64,000 nucleotides of DNA from Amycolatopsis sp. cg9 (lineage in GTDB: Bacteria > Actinomycetota > Actinomycetes > Mycobacteriales > Pseudonocardiaceae), in assembly GCF_041346945.1 (NCBI RefSeq), contig NZ_CP166850.1, positions 5,626,501 through 5,690,500 on the forward strand. Direction: 5' to 3'. The notes under the pieces were generated by a model, which was not told the origin of the DNA, did no database searches, and saw only the letters and a list, made by a program, of their open reading frames with translations. The position numbers were made by a program, and so were the translations under genes. Positions 30,672-40,293 of this stretch are shown here, piece after piece (the first letter of the stretch is position 1; each line of letters starts with the position of its first letter).

Positions 30672-31895
30672 GTGCGCGTACTCCGCCCCCTGACGGCCAA
30701 GGCGACCTACCGCCGCTGGGTCTACCTCGTCCTCGGCGGCGCGATCAGCGTGCCCTACCTGCTGTTCTCCGCGATCGCCGTGCCGTCGGTGCTGCCCTTC
30801 GTCACGACGATGGAGCGGGCGACCGTGATCGGCGGCGGGCTCACGCTGCTCGTCCTGGCCGGGACGGCGTTCCTGCCCGCGGTGCACGTGCTCGAATCCA
30901 CCGCCGTCCGCGAGCTGCTGGACGACCCGGTGCCGGACGCCCCGGCGAAACCGCACACCCGCCGCGGCCGGTGGCAGGCCGCCGGGATGTTCGTGCTGCA
31001 CGTCGTCGCCGGGTTCGTCGTCAGCTTCTTCAGCCTGCTCGCCCCGGTCGCGATCGGGCTGTCGGTGAGCGCGGTGTTCACCGGGCGGCTCGTCGAGACC
31101 ACCGAGGGCGGGATCGCGGTGCCGGTGGGCTGGGCGTCGGCGTGGCTGCCCGCGGTGTTCGTGCTCGGCGGGGTGCTGCTGGTGTACGCGGTCTGGGCGG
31201 TCGGTGGCCTGCTGCGCCGGGCCGCGGCGGGCCTGCTCGGGATGAGCGCGGCCGACCGCATCGCCCGGCTCGAACGGCGGACTGAGCAGCTCGCCGAGCG
31301 CAACCGCCTGGCCAGGGAGCTGCACGACTCGGTGGGGCACGCGCTGAGCGTCGTCACGCTCCAGGCGGGCGCGGCCCGCCGGACGCTGCGCACCGACCCG
31401 GCCTTCACCGAGCGCGCGCTGGGCGCGATCGAGGACTCGGCCCGGACGGCGCTCGACGACCTCGACCATGTGCTCGGCCTGCTGCGCGAGGAATCGGCGA
31501 GCCGGACGCCGCAGCCGCTGCTGACCGAGCTCCCTACGGTGCTGGAGACGACCCGGCTGGCAGGCACCCCGGTGACGGCCGAGATCGACGGCGACCTGGC
31601 CGCGGTGCCGGCGGTGGTGTCCCGGGAGGTGTACCGGATCCTGCAAGAATGCCTGACCAACGCGGTGCGGCACGCCGCCGGTGGCCCGGTGGCGGTGGTC
31701 GTCGGGGTCGCGGCGCACGGGCTGGTCGCGCGGGTGGCGAACCCGCTCGGTGCCGGCGCGGGCCGTGCGGGTGGCGGCCGGGGCGTGCGCGGGATGGCCG
31801 AGCGGACGGCGGTGCTCGGCGGTGAGCTGTCGGCGGGACGGGTGGACGAGCGGTGGGAGGTCGTGGTGCGGGTGCCGTGGGGGAGCGGGCGATGA
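30672..31895 (+). CDS. NarL-type sensor histidine kinase
   Basis: Membrane sensor kinase of 407 residues. Four helices fill residues 15-190 with a short loop between each pair, then HisKA_3 dimerisation helix with phospho-acceptor His in RLARELHDSVGHALSVV (near residue 218) and a HATPase domain with N box ECLTNAVRHAAGG (near 325) and G box GRGVRGMAERTAVLGG (near 380). No separate extracellular sensing domain is visible, so the signal is probably membrane-borne. The GTG start has no strong ribosome site. Its TGA overlaps the ATG of the response regulator gene. Confidence 0.9.
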   Translation: MRVLRPLTAKATYRRWVYLVLGGAISVPYLLFSAIAVPSVLPFVTTMERATVIGGGLTLLVLAGTAFLPAVHVLESTAVRELLDDPVPDAPAKPHTRRGRWQAAGMFVLHVVAGFVVSFFSLLAPVAIGLSVSAVFTGRLVETTEGGIAVPVGWASAWLPAVFVLGGVLLVYAVWAVGGLLRRAAAGLLGMSAADRIARLERRTEQLAERNRLARELHDSVGHALSVVTLQAGAARRTLRTDPAFTERALGAIEDSARTALDDLDHVLGLLREESASRTPQPLLTELPTVLETTRLAGTPVTAEIDGDLAAVPAVVSREVYRILQECLTNAVRHAAGGPVAVVVGVAAHGLVARVANPLGAGAGRAGGGRGVRGMAERTAVLGGELSAGRVDERWEVVVRVPWGSGR

Positions 31896-32536
31896 GCGTC
31901 GGGGTGCTGCTCGTCGACGACGAGCCGCTGATCCGGGCCGGGCTGCGGGCGATCGTCGACAGCGAGGACGGCCTCTCCGTGGTCGGCGAGGCCGCCGACG
32001 GCGCCGAGGTGCCCGGGCTCGTGGCCCGGCTGCGGCCGGACGTCGTGCTGATGGACGTGCGGATGCCCGCCGTGGACGGGATCGCCGCCACCGCGCACCT
32101 GATGTCCACTGTGGACCCGCCGAAGGTGGTCGTGGTGACCACCTTCGAGAACGACGACTACGTCTACGACGCCTTGCGCGCCGGGGCCAGCGGGTTCCTG
32201 CTCAAGCGGGCCCGGCCGGAAGAGATCGTGACGGCGATCCGGACCGTGGTGGCAGGGGAATCCCTGCTGTTCCCGGCGGCGATCCGCCGCCTGGCCGCCG
32301 GGCGCGCCCCGGCCGGTGACGGGCTGGCGGGTGTCAACCTGACCGAGCGGGAACGCGAAGTCCTGCGCCTGATGGCCGCCGGACTGTCCAATGTGGAGAT
32401 CGCGGGACAGCTGTACCTGGGCGTCCAGACGGTGAAGACCCACGTGGGCAACGTCCTGGCGAAGCTGGGTGCCCGCGACCGGACCCAGGCGGTGATCCGC
32501 GCGTACGACTCGGGCTTCGTGATTCCGGCAGGATGA
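31892..32536 (+). CDS. NarL/LuxR family response regulator
   Basis: Partner of the upstream kinase, 214 residues. Receiver domain with acidic pair VDDEPLIRAG, phospho-acceptor Asp in VLMDVRMPAVDG (near residue 54) and Lys in FLLKRARPEEI (near 106), then a LuxR HTH LTEREREVLRLMAAGLSNVE (near 150) and VQTVKTHVGNVLAKL. The target genes cannot be inferred; this is the kinase-regulator arrangement often tied to envelope or antibiotic stress in actinobacteria. Confidence 0.93.
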   Translation: MSVGVLLVDDEPLIRAGLRAIVDSEDGLSVVGEAADGAEVPGLVARLRPDVVLMDVRMPAVDGIAATAHLMSTVDPPKVVVVTTFENDDYVYDALRAGASGFLLKRARPEEIVTAIRTVVAGESLLFPAAIRRLAAGRAPAGDGLAGVNLTEREREVLRLMAAGLSNVEIAGQLYLGVQTVKTHVGNVLAKLGARDRTQAVIRAYDSGFVIPAG

Positions 32537-32540
32537 ACGG

Positions 32541-33245
32541 ATGACCGCCGAATACGACGACTTCGCCGGGGCCTACGCGGCCGAGAACGAGACCAGCCTG
32601 ATGAACGCCCACTACGAACGGCCCGCCGCGCTGGAGCTGGCCGGGGACGTCGCCGGGCGGCGGGTGCTCGACGCCGGGTGCGGCTCCGGTCCGCTCTTCG
32701 CCGCGCTGCGGGACCGGGGTGCCGTCGTGTCCGGGTTCGACCAGAGCGCCGGGATGGTCGCCCTCGCCCGGGAGCGGCTCGGCGACGACGCCGATCTGCG
32801 GGTCGCCGATCTCGCCGAGCCGCTGCCCTTCCCCGACGGGGAGTTCGACCTCGTCACCGCCTCGCTCGTGCTGCACTACCTGCGCGATTGGGCGCCTCCG
32901 CTGGGTGAACTGAAAAGGGTGCTCAAGCCCCGGGGCCGGCTCGTCGCCTCGGTCAACCACCCGCTCATGGTCAACCTCACGCACCGCCAGGAAGGACCGC
33001 GGCCCGACTACTTCGCGCACTACACGTGGACCGACGAATTCCCGATGCACGGCCGGATCGCCCGGATGACCTTCTGGAACAAGCCGCTGCACGCGATGAC
33101 CGACGCCTTCACCGCGGCGGGGTTCCGGATCGCCGTCGTCCACGAACCCCGGCCCACGGCGGCGGCGCGCGAGCTGTTCCCGGACGACTTCCCGATCCTC
33201 GACACCTTCCCGAGCTTCCTGTTCTTCGTGCTCGAAGCCGGTTAG
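32541..33245 (+). CDS. Class I SAM-dependent methyltransferase
   Basis: A 234-residue methyltransferase with SAM motif [16 protein letters not shown] (near residue 41), motif [16 protein letters not shown] (near 105) and [20 protein letters not shown]. The substrate is unknown. It starts four bases after the response regulator stop and may be the last gene of that operon. The stop overlaps the cysNC stop on the other strand. Confidence 0.85.
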   Translation: MTAEYDDFAGAYAAENETSLMNAHYERPAALELAGDVAGRRVLDAGCGSGPLFAALRDRGAVVSGFDQSAGMVALARERLGDDADLRVADLAEPLPFPDGEFDLVTASLVLHYLRDWAPPLGELKRVLKPRGRLVASVNHPLMVNLTHRQEGPRPDYFAHYTWTDEFPMHGRIARMTFWNKPLHAMTDAFTAAGFRIAVVHEPRPTAAARELFPDDFPILDTFPSFLFFVLEAG

Positions 33246-35050
33246 CCGAGGTCGTCCAGCAGGGCCTGGATCGCCGCCGCCATCGCGGCCGGGTCGCCGT
33301 CACCCGGGCGCAGCACCAGATCCGGCGACGACGGACGCTCGTAGGGCGCGTCGATGCCGGTGAACCCCGTGATCTCCCCGGCGCGCGCCTTCGCGTACAT
33401 CCCCTTCGGGTCGCGGGCCTCGCAGACCTCCAGGGGCGTGTCCACGAAGACCTCCACGAACGGCAGGTCCGCGTGCACCTCCCGCGCGCGAGCCCGGTCC
33501 GAAGCGTACGGGCTGATCAGGGACGCGATCGCCACCACGCCCGCGTCCGCGAACAGGCGGGCCACCTCCGCCACCCGACGCACGTTCTCGGCGCGATCCG
33601 AAGGGCTGAAGCCCAGACCGGCGTTGAGGCCGTGGCGGAGGTTGTCGCCGTCGAGGAGGTACGCCGGGCGGCCGGCCGCGACCAGGCGGCGCTCCAGTTC
33701 CACCGCCACCGACGACTTGCCCGACGCCGAGAGGCCGGTGAGCCACACCGTCGCGCCGCGGGTCGGACGGTCCTCGCGGCGGACCGCCGCGGTGTGCCAG
33801 ACGACCGGGGACGCGACCGCGCCGGTGATCATGCCCGCCGCGACCGTGTCGCCGGTGTGCTCGTCCACCAGCAGGAAGCCGCCGGTGGCGCGGTTGCGGC
33901 GGTACGGGTCGAACAGCAGCGGCGCGCGCGTGCGCAGCCGGATGCGGCCGATGTCGTTCAAGGACAGCGAATCCGCCGCGGAGCGGTGCAAGGTCGTCAC
34001 GTCGAGGCGGTACTCCAGCCGTTCCACCGAACCGCGCGTCTCGGTCGTCGTGTGCCGGACGGCGAACGTGGCACCCGGTGTCAGCGACGACCGCTCGGAG
34101 AACCAGCACACCAGCGCGTCGACTTCGCGGGCCGACTCCGCGCGGTTGCCCGGGCGGCACAGCATCGCGCCGCGCCCCAGATCCAGGTCGTCGGCCAGCT
34201 CGACCGTCACCGCCTGCCCGGTGAACGCTTCCGCGAGCGGCGTTCCGCCGGGGCCCCGGACCGCCCGGACGCGGGACGTGAACCCCGACGGCAGCGCCAC
34301 GACCTCGTCGCCCGGCTTGAACACCCCGCCCGCGATGGTGCCCGCGTAGCCGCGGAAGTCCGGCCGGCGGATCACGTACTGCACCGGGAACCGGGCGTCG
34401 ATCAGGTTGCGGTCGGAGGCGACGTGCACCTCTTCGAGCTGGTGCAGCAGGGAAGTCCCTTCGTACCACGGCATGCTCGTGCTGCGGTGGACGACGTTGT
34501 CGCCGTGCAGCGCCGAAACCGGGACGAACGTCAGGTCGGCGACGTCGAGCTTCATCGCGAACCGCCGGAAGTCCTCGCGGATCTCGTCGAACCGCTCGCG
34601 CGACCAGCCGACCAGGTCCATCTTGTTCACGCACACCACGAGGTGGCCGATCCCGAGCAGCGACGCGAGGAACGCGTGCCGCCGCGACTGTTCCAGCACG
34701 CCCTTGCGCGCGTCCACGAGGATCAGCGCCAGGTCCGCCGTCGACGCGCCGGTCACCATGTTCCGCGTGTACTGCAGGTGGCCCGGGGTGTCGGCGATGA
34801 TGAACTTCCGCCGTGGTGTGGCGAAGTAGCGGTGGGCGACGTCGATCGTGATGCCCTGCTCGCGTTCGGCCCGCAGGCCGTCGGTGAGCAGCGCGAGGTC
34901 CGGGTAGTCCTCACCGCGTTCGCGGCTGGCGCGTTCGACGGCGGCGAGCTGATCGGTGAAGATCGCCTTCGAGTCGAACAGCAGCCGCCCGATCAGCGTG
35001 GACTTCCCGTCGTCCACGCTGCCCGCCGTGGCGATCCTCAGCAGCTGCAT
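33242..35050 (-). CDS. cysNC: Sulfate adenylyltransferase subunit 1/APS kinase fusion
   Basis: Bifunctional enzyme that with CysD makes adenylyl sulfate (APS), then phosphorylates it to PAPS. The 602-residue protein has an N-terminal GTPase ([19 protein letters not shown] near residue 10; DTPGH near 92; NKMDL near 145), a beta-barrel region, and a C-terminal APS kinase with P-loop [19 protein letters not shown] (near residue 440) and the [10 protein letters not shown] motif. The start codon overlaps the cysD stop. PAPS is a precursor for reduction or for sulfotransfer; no reductase is here but a sulfotransferase is. Confidence 0.96.
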   Translation of the reverse strand: MQLLRIATAGSVDDGKSTLIGRLLFDSKAIFTDQLAAVERASRERGEDYPDLALLTDGLRAEREQGITIDVAHRYFATPRRKFIIADTPGHLQYTRNMVTGASTADLALILVDARKGVLEQSRRHAFLASLLGIGHLVVCVNKMDLVGWSRERFDEIREDFRRFAMKLDVADLTFVPVSALHGDNVVHRSTSMPWYEGTSLLHQLEEVHVASDRNLIDARFPVQYVIRRPDFRGYAGTIAGGVFKPGDEVVALPSGFTSRVRAVRGPGGTPLAEAFTGQAVTVELADDLDLGRGAMLCRPGNRAESAREVDALVCWFSERSSLTPGATFAVRHTTTETRGSVERLEYRLDVTTLHRSAADSLSLNDIGRIRLRTRAPLLFDPYRRNRATGGFLLVDEHTGDTVAAGMITGAVASPVVWHTAAVRREDRPTRGATVWLTGLSASGKSSVAVELERRLVAAGRPAYLLDGDNLRHGLNAGLGFSPSDRAENVRRVAEVARLFADAGVVAIASLISPYASDRARAREVHADLPFVEVFVDTPLEVCEARDPKGMYAKARAGEITGFTGIDAPYERPSSPDLVLRPGDGDPAAMAAAIQALLDDLG

Positions 35051-35964
35051 CAGAAGTAGCCCTCCCGCTTGCGATCTTCCATGCCCGCCTCGGAAATCCG
35101 GTCGTCCGCGCGCGTCGCACCGCGTTCGGTGACGCGGGTCGCGGCCACCTCGGCGACCACTTCGGCCGGGGTCGCCGCCGACGACTCGACGCAGCCGGTG
35201 CACGTCGCGTCGCCGACGGTCCGGAAGCGCACGGTCGCCTCGTACGGCGTCTCGCCGTCCACAAGGGACAGGTGCCGGGTCGCCGCCAGCAGCATGCCGT
35301 CGCGCTGCACCACGGACCGCTGGTGCGCGTAGTACAACGGCGGCAGCGCGATCCGTTCGTCGAGGATGTACTGCCAGATGTCCAGCTCGGTCCAGTTCGA
35401 CAGGGGGAAGACGCGGATGTGCTCGCCGCGGCGGTGCCGCCCGTTGTAGAGGTTCCACAGCTCCGGACGCTGGGCCCGCGGGTCCCACTGGCCGTGCTCG
35501 TCGCGGAAGCTGAAGACGCGTTCCTTCGCGCGGGCTTTCTCCTCGTCGCGGCGCGCCCCGCCGAACACGGCGTCGAACCCGCCCTCGCGGATGGCCCGCA
35601 GCAGTGTCACGGTCTGCAGCCGGTTTCGGCTGGCGCCGGGGCCGGTCTCTTCGACGACACGGCCGGCGTCGATGTCGTCCTGCACGCTCGCGACTTCGAG
35701 GCGCAGGTTCAGCGCGGCGACGGTCTCGTCGCGGAAGCGCAGCACCTCGTCGAAGTTGTGACCGGTGTCGACGTGCAGCACCGGGAACGGCAGCGGCGCC
35801 GGCCAGAACGCCTTGGCGGCGGCGTGCAGCATCACCACGGAGTCCTTGCCGCCGGAGAACAGCAGGACCGGGCGCTCGAAGGTCGCCGCCACCTCGCGGA
35901 AGACGTGCACGGCCTCCGCTTCGAGCGCGGCCAGGTGCGAGAGCTCGTACGAGGTCACGGACAC
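35050..35964 (-). CDS. cysD: Sulfate adenylyltransferase subunit 2
   Basis: Catalytic ATP sulfurylase subunit that forms APS from ATP and sulfate, driven by GTP hydrolysis in CysN. The 304-residue protein has the PP-loop [17 protein letters not shown] (near residue 30), [16 protein letters not shown] and the conserved [15 protein letters not shown] (near 145). The GTG at 35964 is chosen because it matches the family start ([11 protein letters not shown]) and lies at the expected transcription start of a TTGACC/TACTTT promoter, giving a leaderless message. An in-frame ATG at 35982 would add MFYFFP and lie inside that promoter. Confidence 0.92.
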   Translation of the reverse strand: MSVTSYELSHLAALEAEAVHVFREVAATFERPVLLFSGGKDSVVMLHAAAKAFWPAPLPFPVLHVDTGHNFDEVLRFRDETVAALNLRLEVASVQDDIDAGRVVEETGPGASRNRLQTVTLLRAIREGGFDAVFGGARRDEEKARAKERVFSFRDEHGQWDPRAQRPELWNLYNGRHRRGEHIRVFPLSNWTELDIWQYILDERIALPPLYYAHQRSVVQRDGMLLAATRHLSLVDGETPYEATVRFRTVGDATCTGCVESSAATPAEVVAEVAATRVTERGATRADDRISEAGMEDRKREGYF

Positions 35965-35970
35965 CGGAAA

Positions 35971-36000
35971 AAAGTAGAACATGTTCTTGTCATCGGTCAA
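35971..36000 (-). promoter_or_regulatory. cysD promoter with internal palindrome
   Basis: On the minus strand TTGACC (36000-35995) and TACTTT (35976-35971) are 18 bases apart, and the cysD GTG follows the -10 box by 6 bases. A perfect 12-base palindrome AGAACATGTTCT (35976-35987) lies in the spacer and touches the -10 box, an ideal repressor site. The whole region between the divergent cysD and NTF2-like genes is under 60 bases, so one regulator could control both. Confidence 0.55.
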
Positions 36001-36021
36001 GCGGTGCGGGACCCTAGGACG

Positions 36022-36501
36022 ATGGACCTGGTCGTACTCGAAGAGATCCGACGGCTGAAGTACCGCTACCTCCGCGCGGTCGACCTGAAGCAGTGGGACG
36101 AGGTGGCGGACACGTTCACCGCCGACGCCACCGCCGACTACGGGACCCGCGCGACCGGGGCGGACGGGAAGCACTTCGAGGGCCGTGACGCCATCGTCGC
36201 GTTCCTCACCGAGAGTCTCGGCAACGGCATCATCACCGTGCACCACGCAGGTCAGCCCGAGATCGAAGTCGACGGCGACACCGCGACCGGGCGCTGGGCG
36301 TTCACCGACAAGGTCATCGTGCCCGAGCACAAGGTGATCATCGAAGGCGCCGCGTTCTACGAGGACACCTACCGCCGCGAAGCCGACGGCGCCTGGCGGA
36401 TGACGCACATCGGGTACGTCCGGACCTACGAGTCGATGGTTTCCTGGGCTGACAACCCGGGCTTCCGGCTGCTCGCCAACCGCTGGGCCGTGTCGGCATG
36501 A
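36022..36501 (+). CDS. NTF2-like (SnoaL-type) protein
   Basis: A 159-residue cone-shaped alpha+beta barrel protein of the SnoaL_4/nuclear transport factor 2-like superfamily, which includes isomerases, dehydratases and simple binding proteins for hydrophobic molecules. Typical features are EEIRRLKYRYLRAVDLKQWD, the strand TATGRWAFTDKV and YEDTYRREADGAWRMTHIGY. The ATG follows AGGAC. It is the first gene of a four-gene unit ending in a sulfotransferase. The next gene overlaps its stop. Confidence 0.85.
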   Translation: MDLVVLEEIRRLKYRYLRAVDLKQWDEVADTFTADATADYGTRATGADGKHFEGRDAIVAFLTESLGNGIITVHHAGQPEIEVDGDTATGRWAFTDKVIVPEHKVIIEGAAFYEDTYRREADGAWRMTHIGYVRTYESMVSWADNPGFRLLANRWAVSA

Positions 36502-37688
36502 TCGAGAACGAGTTCTCGTTGACTCGGCCGTTCGCCGATGCCATCGCCGAAGCCGAGAAGCTGATCGCCGGAGCCCCGCACGTGAAGACCGAGCAGGACC
36601 TCCTCGAGGGCTACGACTACCTGGCCGGCAGCATCCGCGCGTCCCTGCAGATGGCCTGGGCCTACCAGCGCGACTTCCCGTACTTCACCGCGTCCACGGG
36701 GCCCTACACGAAGATGGGCCTGGACAACCCGGACACCCTCTACTTCAACGCGAACATCCGCGACGACCGCGAGTACCTGGTCACCGGGGTCCGCGGGACG
36801 ACCGCCGACCTGAGCTTCCAGGTCCTCAACGGCGACTACTCACCCGTCGTGGTGCCCGACAGCCTGACCGCGTTCGACGACCGGGCCCTCGAAATCGGCG
36901 CCGACGGCCGGTTCGAGCTGCGCTTCGGCCCGGCTCGCGAGAACCCGGGCCCGAACTACTTCACCCTCGGCCAGGGCTCGTCGATGCTCGTGGTCCGCGA
37001 GGTGCACAGCGACTGGGCGACCGAACGCCGCGGCGAAATCCGCATCCAGTGCGTCGACACGGCCGGGCAGGCGCCGCCGGTGCCCGGCCGGGCGGCGCTG
37101 GCCAAGCGCTACGGCGTCACCGGCAAGATGCTGCTGAGCCGGCTCAAGACGTTCCTGGCCTTCCCGAAGTGGTTCTACTACGACCTGCCGGTCAACACGA
37201 TGACCGAGCCGCGGTCGACACCCGGCGGGCTGACCACGCAGTTCTCCTCCGCCGGCCACTACGAGCTCGGCGACGAAGAGGCGATGATCGTCACCGTGCC
37301 GCGCTGCGCGGACGCGCCCTACCAGGGCATCCAGCTCGGCAGCCTCTGGTACGTCTCGCTCGACTACATCAACCACCAGACGAGCCTCACCGCCGACCAG
37401 GCGCGCGTCGACCCGGACGGCAAGATCCGGTTCGTGATCAGCGAGCGCGACCCGGGGCTGGCGAACTGGCTGGAGCGCACCGGGCACGACCGCGGGTACG
37501 TCCAGATCCGCTGGCAGCGGCTCGACCGGGACCTCGGCGCGGCCGACGGCCCGGTCGTCGAGGTCGTCAAGGTCGACGAGCTGCCGGACCGGCTGCCCTA
37601 CCACGAGGAAGCACGCGTGACGCCGGCCGAGTGGTCGGCGCGGATCGCGGCCCGGCAGGACGCCGTCGCCGCCCGGATGCTGGGGTGA
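36498..37688 (+). CDS. DUF1214 domain protein
   Basis: A 396-residue soluble protein of the DUF1214 type: helical N-terminus (residues 1-60), then GPYTKMGLDNPDTLYFNANI with the family's conserved DNPD(T)LY, a jelly-roll-like body and a C-terminal part with GSLWYVSLDYINHQTSL. No signal peptide or catalytic motif is evident. The family's biochemical role is not established; members recur in catabolic or lipid-modifying clusters. The ATG overlaps the preceding stop (ATGA) and the GTG of the next gene overlaps its own stop, so translation is coupled on both sides. Confidence 0.75.
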   Translation: MIENEFSLTRPFADAIAEAEKLIAGAPHVKTEQDLLEGYDYLAGSIRASLQMAWAYQRDFPYFTASTGPYTKMGLDNPDTLYFNANIRDDREYLVTGVRGTTADLSFQVLNGDYSPVVVPDSLTAFDDRALEIGADGRFELRFGPARENPGPNYFTLGQGSSMLVVREVHSDWATERRGEIRIQCVDTAGQAPPVPGRAALAKRYGVTGKMLLSRLKTFLAFPKWFYYDLPVNTMTEPRSTPGGLTTQFSSAGHYELGDEEAMIVTVPRCADAPYQGIQLGSLWYVSLDYINHQTSLTADQARVDPDGKIRFVISERDPGLANWLERTGHDRGYVQIRWQRLDRDLGAADGPVVEVVKVDELPDRLPYHEEARVTPAEWSARIAARQDAVAARMLG

Positions 37689-38473
37689 GCGTGGAGAACC
37701 TGTTGCGGGACAAGGTCGTCGTCGTTTCGGGCATCGGCCCCGGCCTCGGCCGGTCGATCGCCGTGCGCAGCGCCATGGCGGGCGCCGACGTCGTGCTCGC
37801 CGCGCGCACCGCGTCACGGCTCACCGAGGTGGCCAAGGAGGTCACCGACCTCGGGCGCCGCGCGGTCGCGATCCGGACCGACATCGACGACGCGGACTCC
37901 GCCGAGAACCTCGTGAACGAGGCGAGGGAAGCGTTCGGGCGGGTGGACGCGGTGGTGCACAACGCCTTCGCCGTGCCGCCGCTGACCGATCTGGCCACTG
38001 TGGACCTCGACGCCGTGCGCAAGGGCTTCGAAACCGCGGCGATCTCCGTGCTCCGGCTGACCCGGCTGTTCCTGCCCGCGCTCAAGGAGAGCAAGGGCTC
38101 GCTGGTGATGATCAACTCGGCCGTGCTGCGGCATTCCCGGCGCACGTTCGGCGCGTACAAGATGGCGAAGTCGGCGCTGCTGTCGCTGTCGCAGAGCCTG
38201 GCCAGCGAGGTCGGCCCGGACGGCGTCCGCGTCAACACCGTCGCGCCCGGGTACATCTGGGCACCGAACCTCAAGTGGTACTTCGGCTACCTGGCCAAGG
38301 AACGCGGGATCACGCCCGAAGAGGTCTACGCCGAAACCGCGTCCACAATAGACCTGCGCAAGCTGCCCGAGCCCGACGAGATCGCCGACGCCGTGGTGTT
38401 CCTCGCCTCGCCGATGGCGCGCGCGATCACCGGGCAGTGCCTCGACGTCAACGGCGGCGAGTACCACCACTAG
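37685..38473 (+). CDS. Short-chain dehydrogenase/reductase
   Basis: NAD(P)-dependent oxidoreductase of 262 residues. Cofactor motif VVVSGIGPGLGRSIAVR (TGxxxGxG type with Ser for Thr, near residue 15), NAG-like segment VVHNAF (near 95), catalytic Ser in VMINSAVL (near 143) and YKMAK (near 158), so it should be active. The C-terminus ITGQCLDVNGGEYHH is typical. Probably oxidises or reduces the hydroxyl or keto group of the compound that the next gene sulfates; this is inferred from context. Confidence 0.9.
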   Translation: MSVENLLRDKVVVVSGIGPGLGRSIAVRSAMAGADVVLAARTASRLTEVAKEVTDLGRRAVAIRTDIDDADSAENLVNEAREAFGRVDAVVHNAFAVPPLTDLATVDLDAVRKGFETAAISVLRLTRLFLPALKESKGSLVMINSAVLRHSRRTFGAYKMAKSALLSLSQSLASEVGPDGVRVNTVAPGYIWAPNLKWYFGYLAKERGITPEEVYAETASTIDLRKLPEPDEIADAVVFLASPMARAITGQCLDVNGGEYHH

Positions 38474-38481
38474 GAGGTTCG

Positions 38482-39639
38482 ATGCTCCCCGGCCGCGAAG
38501 ACGTCGGCACCGTCGAGGACCTGCACGCTTCGGCGTCGAAGCTCACCGGCCTCGACGACTTCGGCACCGACGAGCACGTCGAGGGCCTGCGCGTGCTGCT
38601 GGAGTCGTACGAGGCCGACGAGGACCTCACGCCGTTCGGCAACAAGGTGCACCGGGCGATGCTGCGCGGCGCCCTCGTGGCGCGGCTGCTGAGCGAGGCG
38701 TCCTGGAAGCAGCACCCGGCGCACGCGGACGTCCGCGTCGAACGGCCGATCTTCGTGACCGGCCTGCCCCGCACCGGCACGACCGCGCTGCACCGGCTGC
38801 TCGTCGAGGATCCCGCGCACCAGGGCCTCGAGGTGTGGCTCGCCGAGGTCCCGCAGCCGCGGCCGCCGCGCGGGACGTGGGCGGAGAACCCGATCTTCCA
38901 GGGCATCCAGGCCGGGTACGAACGCCACCACGTCGAGCACCCGGAGTTCATGGGCGTCCACCACATGTCCGCCGACCAGGTGGAGGAGTGCTGGCAGCTG
39001 CTGCGGCAGTCGATGCGGTCGGTTTCGTTCGAGTGCCTCGCGCACCTGCCGCGCTACTCGCGCTGGCTGGCGAAGCAGGACTGGACCGATGCCTACGCCC
39101 GGCACCGGCGCAACCTGCAGCTGATCGGGCTGCCGGACGCGGGCAAGCGCTGGGTGCTCAAGAACCCGAGCCACCTCTTCGCACTGGACGCGCTGATGGC
39201 GAACTACCCGGACGCGCTGGTGATCCAGACGCACCGGGCACCGCGGACGATCATGGGCTCGATGTGCAGCCTCGCCGAGAAGGCCGCGGACGGCTGGTCC
39301 ACGAAGTTCCGCGGCGAGGTGATCGGCCGCGGGCAGCTGGACCTGTGGGCCCGCGGCGCCGACGAGTTCCGGCACGCGCGCGGCCGGTACGACCCGGCGC
39401 AGTTCTGCGACGTGGCCTACGAAGACTTCGTGGCCGACCCGATCGGCACGGTGTCCACTGTGTACGACCACTTCGGACTGCCGCTGACGGACGAAGCGCG
39501 TACGGCGATGACCGCGGTGCACGAGCGGAGCCGGACCGGGGAGCGGAAACCGGTGCACCGGTACCGCCTCGAAGACTTCGGCCTGACCCCGGAAGAGGTC
39601 GACGAGCGGTTCGCGGGTTATCGGGCCGTCTACGGCTGA
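38482..39639 (+). CDS. PAPS-dependent sulfotransferase family protein
   Basis: Transfers sulfate from PAPS to a hydroxyl or amine. The 385-residue protein of the Sulfotransfer_3 type has the 5'-phosphosulfate loop VTGLPRTGTTALHRLLVED (near residue 95), KNPSHLFALDALMANYPDAL (near 230) and the 3'-phosphate-binding region with QTHRAPRTIMGSMCSL (near 255) and a closing RYRLEDFGLTPEEV. ATG after a strong AGGAGG site, 8 bases past the SDR stop. PAPS-making enzymes are encoded divergently 2.5 kb away. The acceptor is unknown. The stop overlaps the opposing regulator gene by 10 bases. Confidence 0.88.
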   Translation: MLPGREDVGTVEDLHASASKLTGLDDFGTDEHVEGLRVLLESYEADEDLTPFGNKVHRAMLRGALVARLLSEASWKQHPAHADVRVERPIFVTGLPRTGTTALHRLLVEDPAHQGLEVWLAEVPQPRPPRGTWAENPIFQGIQAGYERHHVEHPEFMGVHHMSADQVEECWQLLRQSMRSVSFECLAHLPRYSRWLAKQDWTDAYARHRRNLQLIGLPDAGKRWVLKNPSHLFALDALMANYPDALVIQTHRAPRTIMGSMCSLAEKAADGWSTKFRGEVIGRGQLDLWARGADEFRHARGRYDPAQFCDVAYEDFVADPIGTVSTVYDHFGLPLTDEARTAMTAVHERSRTGERKPVHRYRLEDFGLTPEEVDERFAGYRAVYG

Positions 39640-40217
39640 TCGTCGTCGCGCGGCCGGACGTGGACGCGCTCGCCCTGCAGGCCGAACAGGATGAGCAGCT
39701 CGACCGCGCGGCCGTCGGCCGAGCCCAGCCAGTGCGGCGCGGTGGTGTCGAACTCCGCGGCTTCGCCCGGCGGCAGGACCAGGTCGCGGTCGCCGACGAC
39801 CAGCCGCAGCGTCCCGTTGAGGACGTAGAGCCATTCGTGACCGCTGTGCGTCTGCGGCGTCGGCTCGGCGGGCTCGCCGCTGGCGGGGATCAGCATCTTG
39901 TACGCGTGCACGCCGCCGGGACGGCGGGTGAGCGGCACGAACGTCATGCCGTACCGGTGGACCGGGTGCAGGTGGACGCGCGGGTCGCCGGTGTGCGGGG
40001 CGCCGACGAGGTCGTCGAGCGGGACGTCGTAGACGCGCGACAGCGGCAGCAGCAGCTCCAGGTTCGGCCGCCGCTGCCCGCTTTCCAGCCGGGACAGGGT
40101 GCTTTCCGAGATCCCGGTCTCGGCCGAGACGCCGGCCAGGGTGCCGCCCCGCTGCCGCCGCAGCGCGCGCAACCGCGGCCCGACCGCGGCCAGGACGGTG
40201 TCGATCTCGTCGCTCAT
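39630..40217 (-). CDS. XRE family regulator with cupin sensor domain
   Basis: A 195-residue repressor-type protein: N-terminal HTH_3 (LRALRRQRGGTLAGVSAETG then SESTLSRLESGQRRPN, residues 15-60) and C-terminal cupin_2 (HSGHEWLYVLNGTLRLVVGD, residues 115-185), probably binding a small ligand. The ATG at 40217 fits the family start; the longer frame to 40310 runs through the palindromic operator and is unlikely. Convergent with the sulfotransferase gene and divergent from the methyltransferase gene. Confidence 0.9.
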   Translation of the reverse strand: MSDEIDTVLAAVGPRLRALRRQRGGTLAGVSAETGISESTLSRLESGQRRPNLELLLPLSRVYDVPLDDLVGAPHTGDPRVHLHPVHRYGMTFVPLTRRPGGVHAYKMLIPASGEPAEPTPQTHSGHEWLYVLNGTLRLVVGDRDLVLPPGEAAEFDTTAPHWLGSADGRAVELLILFGLQGERVHVRPRDDDQP

Positions 40218-40227
40218 ACCCCCAGTC

Positions 40228-40242
40228 TTGCCGGTCCGGCAA
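40228..40242. promoter_or_regulatory. Palindromic operator copy 1
   Basis: Perfect palindrome TTGCCGGTCCGGCAA, 11 bases upstream of the XRE-cupin start. An identical palindrome with the same flanking bases occurs upstream of the divergent methyltransferase gene, so it is a likely autoregulatory site. Confidence 0.65.
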
Positions 40243-40293
40243 CTTTTCGTGCGCCCGGAGGCCACTCCGCCGCCGGCGTCCGGCTCGCCCAGA

